This document shows, piece by piece, positions 1-9,126 of a stretch of 64,000 nucleotides of DNA. Position 1 is the stretch's first letter. Each line of letters begins with the position of its first letter. The notes under the pieces are model-generated. The model did no database searches. It saw only the letters and a program-made list of their open reading frames with translations, and was not told the DNA's origin. Made by a program: the position numbers and the translations under genes. This DNA comes from GCA-2720865 sp047630275 (GTDB taxonomy: Bacteria; Bdellovibrionota; Bacteriovoracia; Bacteriovoracales; Bacteriovoracaceae), in the NCBI GenBank assembly GCA_047630275.1, contig JBLHVN010000003.1, forward strand, positions 558,001-622,000, written 5' to 3'.

Positions 1-82
1 AAGGAAGATGATGATACATAGGCCGATAGCTTTGATAACGGCTGGCCTCATCTTTATTTTCAAAGGGATTCTTAACTTCCAT
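1..82 (-). CDS. Partial N-terminus, possible class I SAM methyltransferase
   Basis: An open frame starts with ATG at 82 and runs off the left edge of the window, giving 27 residues beginning MEVKNPFENKDEASRY. A charged segment followed by A-x-x-Y and YRPMYH resembles the extreme N-terminus of many class I SAM-dependent methyltransferases, but the SAM-binding motif would lie outside the window. It overlaps the 3' end of the NDH-2 gene by 11 bases, so it looks like the next gene of the same minus-strand operon. Family assignment rests on a very short stretch and is tentative. Confidence 0.5.
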   Translation of the reverse strand, partial: MEVKNPFENKDEASRYQSYRPMYHHLP

Positions 83-1301
83 TATTGTCTCTATCATTAA
101 TGATCCTTACCCCTCTTTTTGAAAAGAGAAAGGTAAAGGTCCACTGAGTGAAGACCACTAGTTTATTTCTAAAATCGATTAAGAAAAGAATATGAATAAA
201 ACTCCAAGCGAGCCAAGCGATCAGTCCTGAGATTCTAATAGGGCCCTTTTGAAGCACGGCCTTAAACTTACCGATGGTGGCCATAGAGCCTTTATCAAAA
301 TACTTAAAGGGTTTCTCTGATCCACTAAGAAGGGACTTCCCTAAGTATCTTCCTTGCTGAGTCGCCACGGGGGCAAGACCAGGAAGTGGCTTTCCTGCAT
401 CATCTTTAAAATGAGCGGCGTCACCTATGACAAAGATATTCTTATGAGCTTTTGTTGATAGGTTTGGATTAACTAAAGCTCTTCCGGCGTTATCTAATTC
501 AGAATTTAGCTGAGTTAAAAGAGGAGAGGCCTTATTACCAGCGGCCCAAATAATATTCTTGGTTTCAATCACTTGATCAGTGGTCTCTACTGAGTTCTTA
601 GTTATCTTTTTAACAAATGATTTTAATAAAACCCTGACTCCAAGCTTTTCTAGATCCTTTTGAGCTTTCAATGAAAGGCTCGCGGGATACATTCCAAGGA
701 TCTGAGGCGCACCTTCCACTAAATAGATAACTGCTTTTGAGGAATCAATATTTCTAAAGTCATTAACCAGAGTCTCTTTCGTAATCTCAGCTAAAGCTCC
801 GGCCATTTCAACCCCCGTCGGTCCCCCGCCTACAACCACAAGGTTGATCTCTTCACCGTACTTGGCGCTCTTTTCTGCTTCTTCAAAGGTTTTTAAAAGC
901 TGGTTTCTAATATTTAAGGCGTCCCCTAGAGTCTTTAATCCTGGAGCATGCTCTTCCCATTCAGGGTTAGCAAAGTAACTATGACGGGCGCCTACTGCGA
1001 GGATTAGATAATCATAATCAAAAGACTTTCCTGACTCCGTTTGAATCTGATTCTTTGCGGGATCAATCTTAGAGATGCCATCCATCAAGACTTTAATGTT
1101 TTTATATTTTGAAACAACTTCTCTAATAGGAACGGCAATATCCGCTGGAGATAAGGCAGCGGAGGCTACTTGATAAAGAAGAGGCTGAAAGAGGTGATGA
1201 TTTGATTTATCAAAGAGGGTCACGTCAAATGAGGATCCTCCTAGAGTCTTAGCAGCGCTAAGACCTCCGAAGCCTCCTCCAATGATGATGACCTTCTTCA
1301 T
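72..1301 (-). CDS. ndh: Type II NADH:quinone oxidoreductase (NDH-2)
   Basis: This 409-residue FAD-dependent enzyme should pass electrons from NADH to quinone at the inner membrane without pumping protons. The N-terminus has the FAD Rossmann motif GGGFGGLSAA (about residues 8-17) and the family signature HHLFQPLLYQVA. A second dinucleotide fold (VVVGGGPTGVEMAGALAE, about 155-172) binds NADH, and FVIGDAAHF near 290 is the C-terminal FAD contact. A hydrophobic C-terminal segment (about 355-380) fits the membrane-anchoring region of the family. The start codon abuts the stop of gltX with no gap, so the two are probably co-transcribed. Length and motifs are typical of NDH-2. Confidence 0.9.
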   Translation of the reverse strand: MKKVIIIGGGFGGLSAAKTLGGSSFDVTLFDKSNHHLFQPLLYQVASAALSPADIAVPIREVVSKYKNIKVLMDGISKIDPAKNQIQTESGKSFDYDYLILAVGARHSYFANPEWEEHAPGLKTLGDALNIRNQLLKTFEEAEKSAKYGEEINLVVVGGGPTGVEMAGALAEITKETLVNDFRNIDSSKAVIYLVEGAPQILGMYPASLSLKAQKDLEKLGVRVLLKSFVKKITKNSVETTDQVIETKNIIWAAGNKASPLLTQLNSELDNAGRALVNPNLSTKAHKNIFVIGDAAHFKDDAGKPLPGLAPVATQQGRYLGKSLLSGSEKPFKYFDKGSMATIGKFKAVLQKGPIRISGLIAWLAWSFIHILFLIDFRNKLVVFTQWTFTFLFSKRGVRIINDRDNNGS

Positions 1302-2735
1302 TTAAAACCTACTTAAGAGGATCTCAAGCGGAGTTAGGGCAACAATTCCTTTAAGATCAGGACCATGGGCCTGACCTGTAAGACAAGCTCTCGCTCCCAT
1401 AAAAAGGGGCTTCCCCTTGATGCCTAATTCTTTTTTAAGATAGTTCATCCACTCACCCACTAACTCTTCTGTGGCAAAAGAAGTTCCAGCAGCTTTTAGT
1501 TTTTCTAGTTCTGCTTTTATATATTCTTGAATCTTAGGCGTCGTTTCCCAGCTCATGGCCTCTTTATAATCTTCTTCACTTGATACGCCTTCTTTAAAGA
1601 GAACCGCCGTTAACTCGTCAAGCTCAGTGATCAATTGCATCTTTTCTTTAAAGACTGAGAGGCATTTATTTTGCCACTCAAGAGGCTGAGTTCTAAACTT
1701 TGATTCTTCTGGCAAGGCTTCAAGAGCATGGGCCAAGAGGTCTTCTTCACTTAGAGCGCGCAGATGCTGCTCGTTAAAGAAGTTTAATTTTTGAATATCA
1801 TACAGGGCCGGTGATTTATTAAATCTTGTGGCGTCAAATCCTTTAGCTAGGTCAAAAACATTAAAGATGTCTTTCTCTTCAGGATGAGACCAACCTAGGA
1901 GGCATAAGTAATTTAAAAGAGCCCCTGGTAAGTAATGCTGATCTTTATACTGACGAACCGAAGTGGCCCCGTGGCGTTTTGATAATTTCTTTCTATCTTC
2001 ACCTACAAGCATAGAGAGGTGAGCAAAGGTAGGCATCTTAGCGTCAAAGGCTTCGTAGAGAAGGATCTGTCTAAGAGAGTTATTAAGATGCTCTTCTGAT
2101 CTAAAGGCGTGAGTGATCTCCATCTTCCAATCATCGACAACGCAGCAAAAGTTATAAACAGGATATCCGTTGGCGCGAAGAATGACAAAGTCCCCTACCA
2201 TATCAGGAAAGAACTTAACTTCCCCTCTTACCATATCAGTGAACTTAACTTCTTTTTGTGGGTTTCTAAAACGAATAACATACTCGTCCCCTTTATCCAT
2301 GCGTGCTTTCGCTTCAGCTGGGTCAAGAGAGGCGTACTTATCATGATAAGCGTGAGGAGCCTTCTTCTCTCCTTCGGCTTTTGCAGTTAACTCTTCAAGC
2401 TCCGCGCTTGAGAGAAAACAAGGATAGGCTTTATTTTCACTTACTAATTGCATAGCAAGCTCTTTATAAAGATCAATCCTTTCAGACTGACGATAAGGTC
2501 CGTGATTCTTTGGCTTATGCGGGCCTTCATCAAATTCAAGACCAAGCCATTTAAAGTCCTCTAACATTGACTCTTCGTACTCAAGCTTTGATCTTTCTTG
2601 ATCCGTATCTTCAATCCTTAAAACAAACTCTCCACCAAGAGATCTTGCAAAGATTAAATCATAAAGAGCTGTACGAGCGCCACCGATATGCTGGTGACCT
2701 GTAGGACTTGGAGCGTAACGAACACGAACTGTCAT
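1302..2735 (-). CDS. gltX: Glutamyl-tRNA synthetase
   Basis: Class I aminoacyl-tRNA synthetase that charges tRNA-Glu with glutamate. The Rossmann-fold signature PSPTGHQHIGGARTA lies at about residues 10-24 (HIGH-type motif HIGG), and the KMSKS-type loop appears as KKLSKRHGA around residue 250. At 477 residues it matches the bacterial enzyme length. The C-terminal helical anticodon-binding part is present, including the common GKPLFMGARACLTG segment. It is followed directly by the NDH-2 gene. Whether it is discriminating or also charges tRNA-Gln cannot be told from sequence read by eye. Confidence 0.95.
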   Translation of the reverse strand: MTVRVRYAPSPTGHQHIGGARTALYDLIFARSLGGEFVLRIEDTDQERSKLEYEESMLEDFKWLGLEFDEGPHKPKNHGPYRQSERIDLYKELAMQLVSENKAYPCFLSSAELEELTAKAEGEKKAPHAYHDKYASLDPAEAKARMDKGDEYVIRFRNPQKEVKFTDMVRGEVKFFPDMVGDFVILRANGYPVYNFCCVVDDWKMEITHAFRSEEHLNNSLRQILLYEAFDAKMPTFAHLSMLVGEDRKKLSKRHGATSVRQYKDQHYLPGALLNYLCLLGWSHPEEKDIFNVFDLAKGFDATRFNKSPALYDIQKLNFFNEQHLRALSEEDLLAHALEALPEESKFRTQPLEWQNKCLSVFKEKMQLITELDELTAVLFKEGVSSEEDYKEAMSWETTPKIQEYIKAELEKLKAAGTSFATEELVGEWMNYLKKELGIKGKPLFMGARACLTGQAHGPDLKGIVALTPLEILLSRF

Positions 2736-2745
2736 AATATTTCCT

Positions 2746-4116
2746 TTAATAAACTAGTAGTTTTGATTCAGTCAAATCCTGCATGGCGTACTTAATTCCT
2801 TCTCGCCCAAAGCCGCTTTCCTTGACTCCCCCATAAGGCATAGAGTCCACTCTAAAGCCTGGGATATTATTGATCATTACCGCCCCCACTTCAAGATCAC
2901 TGAAGGCCTTCTTCATATGATCAAGGCGGTTAGTAAAGACGCCGGCCTGAAGGCCATAAACGGAGGCGTTCACTTCTTCTACTGCGTGAGAGAAGTGGCT
3001 AAACTTTTCTATGATGGCAACGGGGCCGAAGACTTCGTCGCAAACGATCTTTAAATCTTTAGAGGCGTTTGAAATTAAAGTGGGCCTATAAAGATTATGC
3101 TCTTCATCAAAGGCCTCTCCCCCGCAAAGAATCTGTGCCTTTGAATTTCTCGCCTCTTCAACCCAGGCCTCTACTCTTGAATAATGACTATCGTCAATAA
3201 TAGGACCGACTAAAACATTCTCATCATGGGGATCCCCAATCTTAAGCGCTTCAGTCTTCTCAACAAGCATATTGATAAAGCGGTTATAGATTTCATCTTG
3301 CACGTAGATTCTTTGCGTGGAGATGCAGATCTGACCGGCGTATAAAAAAGCGCCTTTAGCGATTAAGTCTGAGGCCTTCTCTAGATCAGCGGTTTGATCC
3401 ACGATGACCGCAGCATTTCCACCGAGCTCAAGAGTGACTTTCTTCTTAGGCACCTTTTCTTTTAATTCCCAGCCAACCTTAGGGGAGCCAGTGAAAGAAA
3501 AGTATGTGATCCTTTCATCTTTAAGCATCTTCTCGCATTGATCATTTTCACAAAGGGCCACTTGAAAGCTTCCCTCAGGAAAGCCCGCTTCTGTGCATAA
3601 CTCTTCTAAAGCTAAAGCTGTCAGAGGCGTAAAGAAAGAAGGCTTAATTATTATTGGCGCTCCTACGGCAAAAGCCGGAGCTAATTTATGTAGGATTAGA
3701 TTCAAGGGAAAATTAAAAGGAGAAATACCTAGAACCACTCCCGTACTAAAACGCTGAGTATAGGCTTCTTTTCCCGTGCCCGCTCCAAAATCAACAGGAA
3801 CAACTTCACCAGCAAAGCTTAAGCATTCATGAACGGCAAAGTTAAGAGTCGCAATGGAGCGCTCTACCTCAGCTCTAGCATAAGAGAGAGGCTTGCCCGC
3901 TTCAGCAACAATAAGGCCCGCGAAGCGTTCACTATGAGTTTCTAAAAGTCGGCTTAGATTCTTTAAAAGATTCGCTCGTTCGCCGCTTGAAGTTAATTTA
4001 AGAAGAGAGAATGATTTATGAGCTTTTGATAAAAGTTTTTCAACTTCACTATCAGTTAGCAATTCTAGTGAGCCAAGCTCACTTCTTGAATACTTGTCGA
4101 AGACTTTAAATCCCAT
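2746..4116 (-). CDS. NAD(P)-dependent aldehyde dehydrogenase
   Basis: A 456-residue member of the ALDH superfamily oxidising an aldehyde to the acid. Seen directly: the N-terminal cofactor domain with GISPFNFPLNL (about 131-141), FTGSPKVGWE, the catalytic glutamate in LELGGNAAVIV, the catalytic cysteine in YAGQICISTQR, and EVFGPVA in the C-terminal part. The short N-terminus resembles succinate-semialdehyde, lactaldehyde and non-phosphorylating glyceraldehyde-3-phosphate dehydrogenases. The substrate cannot be decided. It ends 10 bases before gltX on the same strand and may head that operon. No convincing Shine-Dalgarno sequence is visible before the ATG. Confidence 0.88.
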   Translation of the reverse strand: MGFKVFDKYSRSELGSLELLTDSEVEKLLSKAHKSFSLLKLTSSGERANLLKNLSRLLETHSERFAGLIVAEAGKPLSYARAEVERSIATLNFAVHECLSFAGEVVPVDFGAGTGKEAYTQRFSTGVVLGISPFNFPLNLILHKLAPAFAVGAPIIIKPSFFTPLTALALEELCTEAGFPEGSFQVALCENDQCEKMLKDERITYFSFTGSPKVGWELKEKVPKKKVTLELGGNAAVIVDQTADLEKASDLIAKGAFLYAGQICISTQRIYVQDEIYNRFINMLVEKTEALKIGDPHDENVLVGPIIDDSHYSRVEAWVEEARNSKAQILCGGEAFDEEHNLYRPTLISNASKDLKIVCDEVFGPVAIIEKFSHFSHAVEEVNASVYGLQAGVFTNRLDHMKKAFSDLEVGAVMINNIPGFRVDSMPYGGVKESGFGREGIKYAMQDLTESKLLVY

Positions 4117-4136
4117 AAGGGGCTTATATCAAAGGG

Positions 4137-4367
4137 CTAGCCGTAAGAAAAGAAGCGATTATTGCTCACCATCTTATTGGCGAGAACGAGATTCCTTTGC
4201 AAGAAACGATGCTCCCCTACGCGGAAGAGTTCTATATCGTGAATGCGGCATAATGTTATTTTCGCCACTCCATCTCTATACACTTGATACAGCCGGTTCT
4301 TATAAAGGTTTGAATCCTTATTCTTAAAAACATAATTTTGCCCATCGGCACGGCACGCATCACACAT
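4137..4367 (-). CDS. Small Cys/His protein, possible zinc ribbon
   Basis: A 76-residue protein of unknown function. It starts MCDACRADG and contains LCRIHDIELFRVG further on, so CxxC and CxxH pairs could bind one metal ion; this is inference. The second half is basic and may be helical. The ATG is preceded by a good GGAGAG ribosome-binding site six to seven bases upstream, which supports a real gene. It lies just upstream of the aldehyde dehydrogenase gene on the same strand and is divergent from the transketolase gene. No family was recognised. Confidence 0.65.
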   Translation of the reverse strand: MCDACRADGQNYVFKNKDSNLYKNRLYQVYRDGVAKITLCRIHDIELFRVGEHRFLQRNLVLANKMVSNNRFFSYG

Positions 4368-4560
4368 TGTTCTCTCCTCACAATTTATTTAATAACCTAT
4401 CGGAAGACTCGGATTAAACTTTAGCCCGCAACTGCTTGAAAATATAAAGTTCAAACTAAATTTATCTATTAGGTCAACCTTCTAGTTATGATTAGTCGTT
4501 TCTTTTCATAGAGGCCCAAAAAAGGATAGGATGTCCCCGTAAACCACTCCGGAGATAATT

Positions 4561-6570
4561 ATGAGCGACCAGCCCTTGGCCACACTAGAACCTTTAAAGA
4601 TTCCCAACAAACTAGCCCCGAACCCAACTTCAGAGCCACGCTTTAAAGTTGAATGTAAAAATGCAGCTGGGGAAACAGAGATTCTTGGTGATCCAAAAGC
4701 AACCCGAGCTCTAGTCGCTCTTATGAATCAGCACGCTGTTATAGGAGGCGCCGCTTGCCATTGGGGTGGGCCCGCAGCCTTTGCTGAAATGATGGCCTCA
4801 GTTCATACCATCATGTTTAGAAAACCAGTTTGGCATGAAGCTTATAATTTCGTGAACGATGCCGGTCACGCAGAGAATGGAATCTACGCCCTTCGCGCGA
4901 ACTACGGTTTTGATAAGATGAATATTGATTCACTTCGAGGCTTTCGCTCAATTGAATCAAAGCTAACCGGTCACGGTGAAGCTCATTTAAATCCTGAAGG
5001 TGTCTTTCTCTCTAACGGTCCTCTAGGCTCTGGACTTCCTGGGGCTCAAGGACTCGCTCTTGGAGATAAGATCATCGGTAATGATAGAACAACCATCATC
5101 TCAATAAGTGACGGGGCCTCAATGGAAGGCGAGGCCAAAGAGGCCATGAGCGCGATTCCTGGCATGGCCAAGAAGGGTCAGCTAAACCCATTTGTGATGC
5201 TTGTCTCTTTTAACAATACAAAACTCTCTGGAAGAATCGAAACTGATTCCTTTGATATGACTCCTACCTTTAAGTCTCTTGAAACCTTAGGCTGGAAACT
5301 TATCTGGGTCAAAGAAGGTCATGACTTAAATAAAGTCCACCCAACAATTGATAAGGCCATTGAAGAAGCTAAGGCCAACCCAAAGCAGCCAATTGCTGTG
5401 GTCTTTGAAACTATTAAAGGCTACGGAATCAAGGCAACTGAAGAAGCCCCAAGTGGCGGCCATGGTTATCCTCTAAAAGCTTATGATCCAAAACTGCCTG
5501 AGTTCATCTCTGAGATCTATCATGGTGAAGCTCCAGCGGAGCTTACTAAGTGGGCCGAAGAATTAGTGGCCTCAAAGCCTGAAGCAATAGAGAAAAAAGC
5601 TGACGCCATTAAGAAAGAAAAAGTTCAACCAGGTTTTGCAAGAGCTGCTATCAATGCGGCAAAAGCTGGCCTTCCGGTTTTCTCAGTAACAGCAGATCTT
5701 CAAGGATCAACTGGGATCGCGGGCTTTCATAAAGAATTTCCAAATAACTACGTCGACGTGGGAGTTGCCGAAAGTAATATGATCTCAACGGCAGTGGGCC
5801 TCTCTAAGCAGGGCCTTATTCCTATCGTCGATACGTTCGCCCAGTTTGCTATCTCTAAAGGAAATCTTCCTCTTATCATGGCAGGACTTTCTCAAGGACC
5901 AGTCATTGGTCTCTTTAGCCATACTGGTTTTCAAGACGCGGCCGACGGCGCCAGTCATCAGGCCACGACTTACCTAGCGGCGACAAACGCTCTTCCTCAT
6001 ACAACCACAATTACTTGCGCTTGTTCTAAAGAAGCAGAAGCCTATATGACTGAAGCTATCAACCGCTTTAAGAAATCTAGAGAATCTGGAAAAGATCCTG
6101 AATCATACCTCTTCTACTTTGGGCGCGAGAATCACCCAGAATATTATAAAGAAGGACTTAACTACGAATGGGGTAAGGCCCAAGTATTAGAGAGCGGATC
6201 TGATGTTGTTATCGCAACCGGTGGTCCTCTTGTCGCTAAGGCCTTATTAGCGGCAGAGCAATTAAAAGTTGAGGGCATAAACGCCACAGTGATCAATAAC
6301 TGCTTTGTTAACAAAGTAGACGTTGAAACCTTTAAGACTGAACTTGCCAAGAACGGTGGCCGCTTAGTTACTGTTGAAGATCATCAGTTAATTGGCGGAA
6401 TGGGAGCGACTTTATCTCACGCCCTATCAATGGCAGGAGTGGATTTTAAACTTAAGTCTCTCGCTATCGATGGTCAGTTTGGTCAATCAGCTTACTTAGC
6501 TGATCATTTATACAAGGCCCACAAGATGGATGAGGTTGCTATTGTTGCTGCTGTTAAAGAGTTATTATAA
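4561..6570 (+). CDS. tkt: Transketolase-like enzyme (thiamine diphosphate dependent)
   Basis: A 669-residue protein of transketolase length with all three domains. The diphosphate-binding motif appears as SDGASMEGEAKEA followed about 30 residues later by FNN (about 183-219). The middle pyrimidine-binding domain contains the conserved glutamate in VGVAESNMISTAVGL, and TFAQFAISKGN follows. The C-terminal regulatory domain runs from about 540. The expected role is two-carbon ketol transfer in the non-oxidative pentose phosphate pathway. The N-terminal 50 residues and the substrate-site loop look divergent from E. coli TktA, so the donor/acceptor preference is uncertain. RBS GGAG precedes the ATG. 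Confidence 0.85.
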   Translation: MSDQPLATLEPLKIPNKLAPNPTSEPRFKVECKNAAGETEILGDPKATRALVALMNQHAVIGGAACHWGGPAAFAEMMASVHTIMFRKPVWHEAYNFVNDAGHAENGIYALRANYGFDKMNIDSLRGFRSIESKLTGHGEAHLNPEGVFLSNGPLGSGLPGAQGLALGDKIIGNDRTTIISISDGASMEGEAKEAMSAIPGMAKKGQLNPFVMLVSFNNTKLSGRIETDSFDMTPTFKSLETLGWKLIWVKEGHDLNKVHPTIDKAIEEAKANPKQPIAVVFETIKGYGIKATEEAPSGGHGYPLKAYDPKLPEFISEIYHGEAPAELTKWAEELVASKPEAIEKKADAIKKEKVQPGFARAAINAAKAGLPVFSVTADLQGSTGIAGFHKEFPNNYVDVGVAESNMISTAVGLSKQGLIPIVDTFAQFAISKGNLPLIMAGLSQGPVIGLFSHTGFQDAADGASHQATTYLAATNALPHTTTITCACSKEAEAYMTEAINRFKKSRESGKDPESYLFYFGRENHPEYYKEGLNYEWGKAQVLESGSDVVIATGGPLVAKALLAAEQLKVEGINATVINNCFVNKVDVETFKTELAKNGGRLVTVEDHQLIGGMGATLSHALSMAGVDFKLKSLAIDGQFGQSAYLADHLYKAHKMDEVAIVAAVKELL

Positions 6571-7559
6571 TGAAACTAGCTTTTCTTTTCTTAATACTAA
6601 TTTCTTCATGCGCGCATCCTTATAAAGACAAGACCATTATCGCCCATAGGGGCGCTAGTGGTTATCTTCCGGAGCATACTCTTGAAGCCGCGGCCTTGGC
6701 CCATGGCTTTAACCCGGATTTTATCGAACCAGATATTGTCATCACCAAAGATAACCGCGCCATCATCCTTCACGATATTCATCTTGAAGGAAATACTGAT
6801 GTAGAAAAAAAGTACCCAAGAAAGAAGCGAGCTGACGGTCGTTGGTACCCCATCGACTTTACCTTAAAACAAATAAAAACCTTAAACGTCCACGAAAGGG
6901 CCAAGGGGGATCAGCCGGTTTTCTCTGGTCGTTTTCCTTACGGAAGAAGCCGCTTTAAGGTTCCCACTCTTGAAGAATACATCGAATTGATTCAAGGCCT
7001 AAATCATAGCCGCCAGAAGAACATCGGCATCTACCCAGAGATCAAGGCCCCCGCTTTTCATAGGGCCCATGGCAAAGACGCCCTCGGTATTGTCATGAAG
7101 ATCCTAACCGCCTACGGCTATAACAAGCCTGGCGCGCCTATCTACCTCCAATGCTTTGACCCTGATCTTCTTATGGAGTTTAGAAAACGCTATCCAGACT
7201 CCCCCATAAAACTAGTTCAACTCATCGCCCACGATTCATGGGGAGAGAGCGCTCATAACTTTGCTGCCATGATGACCGAAGAAGGCATGAATAAGATTGG
7301 AACCTACGCCAATGGCATCGGTCCATGGACGCCCTTCATCCTAAAACCAAGCGCCGATCAAAGCTCTTTTGAAAGAACCAACCTCATCGAGCTGGCCCAT
7401 AAGAACAACCTCGTGGTTCACCCCTACACCCTAAGAGACGACGCCCTTCCTAAGTACGCCAAGGACGCAAAGTCCCTTCTCACCTACCTTTTCAAGGCCG
7501 GGGCCGACGGAATCTTCACGGATTTTGTTGAGAGCACAGTGAAGACCCTCAGAAAATAA
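6570..7559 (+). CDS. glpQ: Glycerophosphodiester phosphodiesterase, lipoprotein
   Basis: A 329-residue exported enzyme that should hydrolyse glycerophosphodiesters to glycerol-3-phosphate and an alcohol. The N-terminus is a lipoprotein signal (LILISSCAH, lipobox Cys at about residue 14). The TIM-barrel signature HRGASGYLPEHT (about 26-37) and EPDIVITKDNRAIILHD (about 53-69) supply the expected catalytic His and metal-binding Glu/Asp, and PEIKAP appears near 155. Its ATG overlaps the transketolase stop codon by one base (TAATG), indicating translational coupling. The C-terminal half is GC-richer in third positions than its neighbours. A hairpin terminator follows immediately. Confidence 0.88.
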   Translation: MKLAFLFLILISSCAHPYKDKTIIAHRGASGYLPEHTLEAAALAHGFNPDFIEPDIVITKDNRAIILHDIHLEGNTDVEKKYPRKKRADGRWYPIDFTLKQIKTLNVHERAKGDQPVFSGRFPYGRSRFKVPTLEEYIELIQGLNHSRQKNIGIYPEIKAPAFHRAHGKDALGIVMKILTAYGYNKPGAPIYLQCFDPDLLMEFRKRYPDSPIKLVQLIAHDSWGESAHNFAAMMTEEGMNKIGTYANGIGPWTPFILKPSADQSSFERTNLIELAHKNNLVVHPYTLRDDALPKYAKDAKSLLTYLFKAGADGIFTDFVESTVKTLRK

Positions 7560-7583
7560 GGGGCCACTTAGAACCGGCCCTTT
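7558..7583 (+). terminator. Rho-independent-like terminator after glpQ
   Basis: The stop codon region forms an 8-bp stem (AAGGGGCC with GGCCCTTT, one G-U pair) around a 10-base loop, ending in TTT. It lies exactly at the end of the tkt-glpQ operon. Confidence 0.65.
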
Positions 7584-7705
7584 CCTACTATCAGCCTCTT
7601 CACGCATCGCACGAAGCCCTTTAGACCCTAAAAAGCAGGCATCTAATTTGCAACTACCCTAAGTGAACTTTTAAATTGAGACAAAAAGGCACCAACGGGA
7701 TCGTT

Positions 7706-7813
7706 ATGAAAAGACTTGAGAGGTCGCTGAAATTTTTTAAGAACTTCCACATCATGATGCTCATGATTGGCTTCGCTATACTTGCTGTTTTGGTGAATAT
7801 CACTTCGCCTTGA
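7706..7813 (+). CDS. Possible 35-residue single-span membrane peptide
   Basis: A short frame from ATG to TGA encodes a peptide with a basic amphipathic N-terminus (MKRLERSLKFFKNF) and one hydrophobic stretch (IMMLMIGFAILAVLV). That layout is shared by many small membrane peptides, including type I toxins, but it is also easy to obtain by chance. The upstream GGGATCG is a poor ribosome-binding site. It lies in the otherwise empty 305-bp interval 7560-7864 between the glpQ terminator and the PIN-domain gene. Treat as a hypothesis. Confidence 0.2.
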   Translation: MKRLERSLKFFKNFHIMMLMIGFAILAVLVNITSP

Positions 7814-7864
7814 GTTTGAGTCTCAATGTCCAGCACAGGTTTGCTGGCGCTTTGTCCATGCGGA

Positions 7865-8650
7865 TTAAACTTTGAAATTATAATTTTTCATTCCAGCAAC
7901 AATTGAATCCGGGGCGACTATGTCCTTAATACTTGGCTCAACCAAGGTCGCATAAGCTAAATCAGCATCACAAGTAATAGCAAAGCTAAAAACACTCGCC
8001 TTTAGAGAGTTTAATATCATTGAGTCAAAAAGCGCTAATCCTGAGCTGCTACTAATAGTGATAGCGTCTTTGAAAAACAACTTTTCAGTAAAAAGATCTC
8101 TTTGGCTCTCTTCATTCGGACTTAGATATTTTATCCCTGTGGCCATAAGCAAATCGTAGGCCTCCTGTAAGTGGTTTCCTAAAAATGCTTTTGTAAGTTC
8201 TGGCCAAGGACTTTTCCCGGAATGTTGTACACCAGGGAATGTATCTCTAATTCTCTTCAGATCACCTTCGTTAAAGATGAGGTCTTTTCCTTGAGTCTCT
8301 TGAAGCTTCTTGTATAAACCATATTTTGTTTTAATCAATGTCCTACTAGCTTTCGAAAATCTTAACTTAGAGCTTTCATCAATTGAATCAGCGAGGTTCT
8401 CAGTTAATAAAATCCTGCGATAGATATTAATAAATTCGGCAGAGGTCACTATATTAGTAAATAGGCCTATATCATTGGCTATAATCTTATCATCTAAAAA
8501 ATCAATGACCTCTTCATGATTGGCCTTAACTTCATAACTTAATGCCACCAGAATATTGGTGTCTAATATTGTTCCATTATAGAAGTTACCAACTTTCTTT
8601 AGCCCTATGAGGTAACTATCAAATTTAGAGAAAGGAATTAACTGACCCAT
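7865..8650 (-). CDS. PIN-like domain protein, putative ribonuclease
   Basis: A 261-residue protein with a PIN-like pattern: the first acidic residue in TILDTNILVAL (D30), a second in TSAEFINIYRR (E72), and C-terminal acids in LALFDSMIL (D209) and ITCDADLAYAT (D228/D230). PIN domains are metal-dependent RNases, often toxins. This protein is about twice the length of a usual VapC, with an inserted region of roughly residues 85-195. Its ATG overlaps the stop of a small upstream gene by one base (TAATG), like a toxin-antitoxin pair. No other known antitoxin fold is obvious. The toxin role is inference; the PIN assignment is moderately sure. Confidence 0.6.
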   Translation of the reverse strand: MGQLIPFSKFDSYLIGLKKVGNFYNGTILDTNILVALSYEVKANHEEVIDFLDDKIIANDIGLFTNIVTSAEFINIYRRILLTENLADSIDESSKLRFSKASRTLIKTKYGLYKKLQETQGKDLIFNEGDLKRIRDTFPGVQHSGKSPWPELTKAFLGNHLQEAYDLLMATGIKYLSPNEESQRDLFTEKLFFKDAITISSSSGLALFDSMILNSLKASVFSFAITCDADLAYATLVEPSIKDIVAPDSIVAGMKNYNFKV

Positions 8651-8877
8651 TATAGACTAGCCTGATCGCCCTCTTTATTTTTTGGAAGGTAATCTGGAAT
8701 TTTTGCAATCTTCTTATAGGTATTGGAATAGCTTGGGTTTGTCTCTTCAGGTGCTATCTCTACTTCAGGTTCAAGAACAGTATTAAGCTCATCTATCATA
8801 CTCTGAGAGATTCGCTCCTTTCTAATCTCTTTAAGCCTATTCACTAATTCTTTAAAGGGCTTCTTCTTACTTGTCAT
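8650..8877 (-). CDS. Small partner of the PIN-like protein, possible antitoxin
   Basis: A 75-residue protein with a basic helical N-terminus (KKKPFKELVNRLKEIRKERIS) and an acidic, proline-containing C-terminal half (LEPEVEIAPEETNPS). Such a two-part layout, a nucleic-acid-binding head plus an extended tail, is common among antitoxins, although no ribbon-helix-helix or AbrB signature is clear. GGAGG lies seven bases before the ATG. It overlaps the PIN-like gene by one base, so translation is likely coupled. No family recognised. Confidence 0.55.
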   Translation of the reverse strand: MTSKKKPFKELVNRLKEIRKERISQSMIDELNTVLEPEVEIAPEETNPSYSNTYKKIAKIPDYLPKNKEGDQASL

Positions 8878-9126
8878 GGCAGATCCTCCTCTGTGATTTA
8901 AGATAAATATAACATCTGAAGTGGAAACCTAACTATTCAAAATCATTATGAAGATATCTCTCTAAAGGATTAGTGATCTTCAATCACTTCAAAGGTTCTT
9001 CATGGAGTGTCCCCATCAGTAAAACTTATATATCATGGTTGAAAAAAAGACAGGTCGTCATGTTTATCAGGCAACATATTTTTCACAGACAGAAAAAATT
9101 AAAATTGTGCCATGTACTTCTGTCCC

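Noticed and set aside
4094..4327. Plus-strand frame opposite the small Cys/His protein
   Set aside because: It is antisense to a gene with a good ribosome-binding site and shows no protein-like character.
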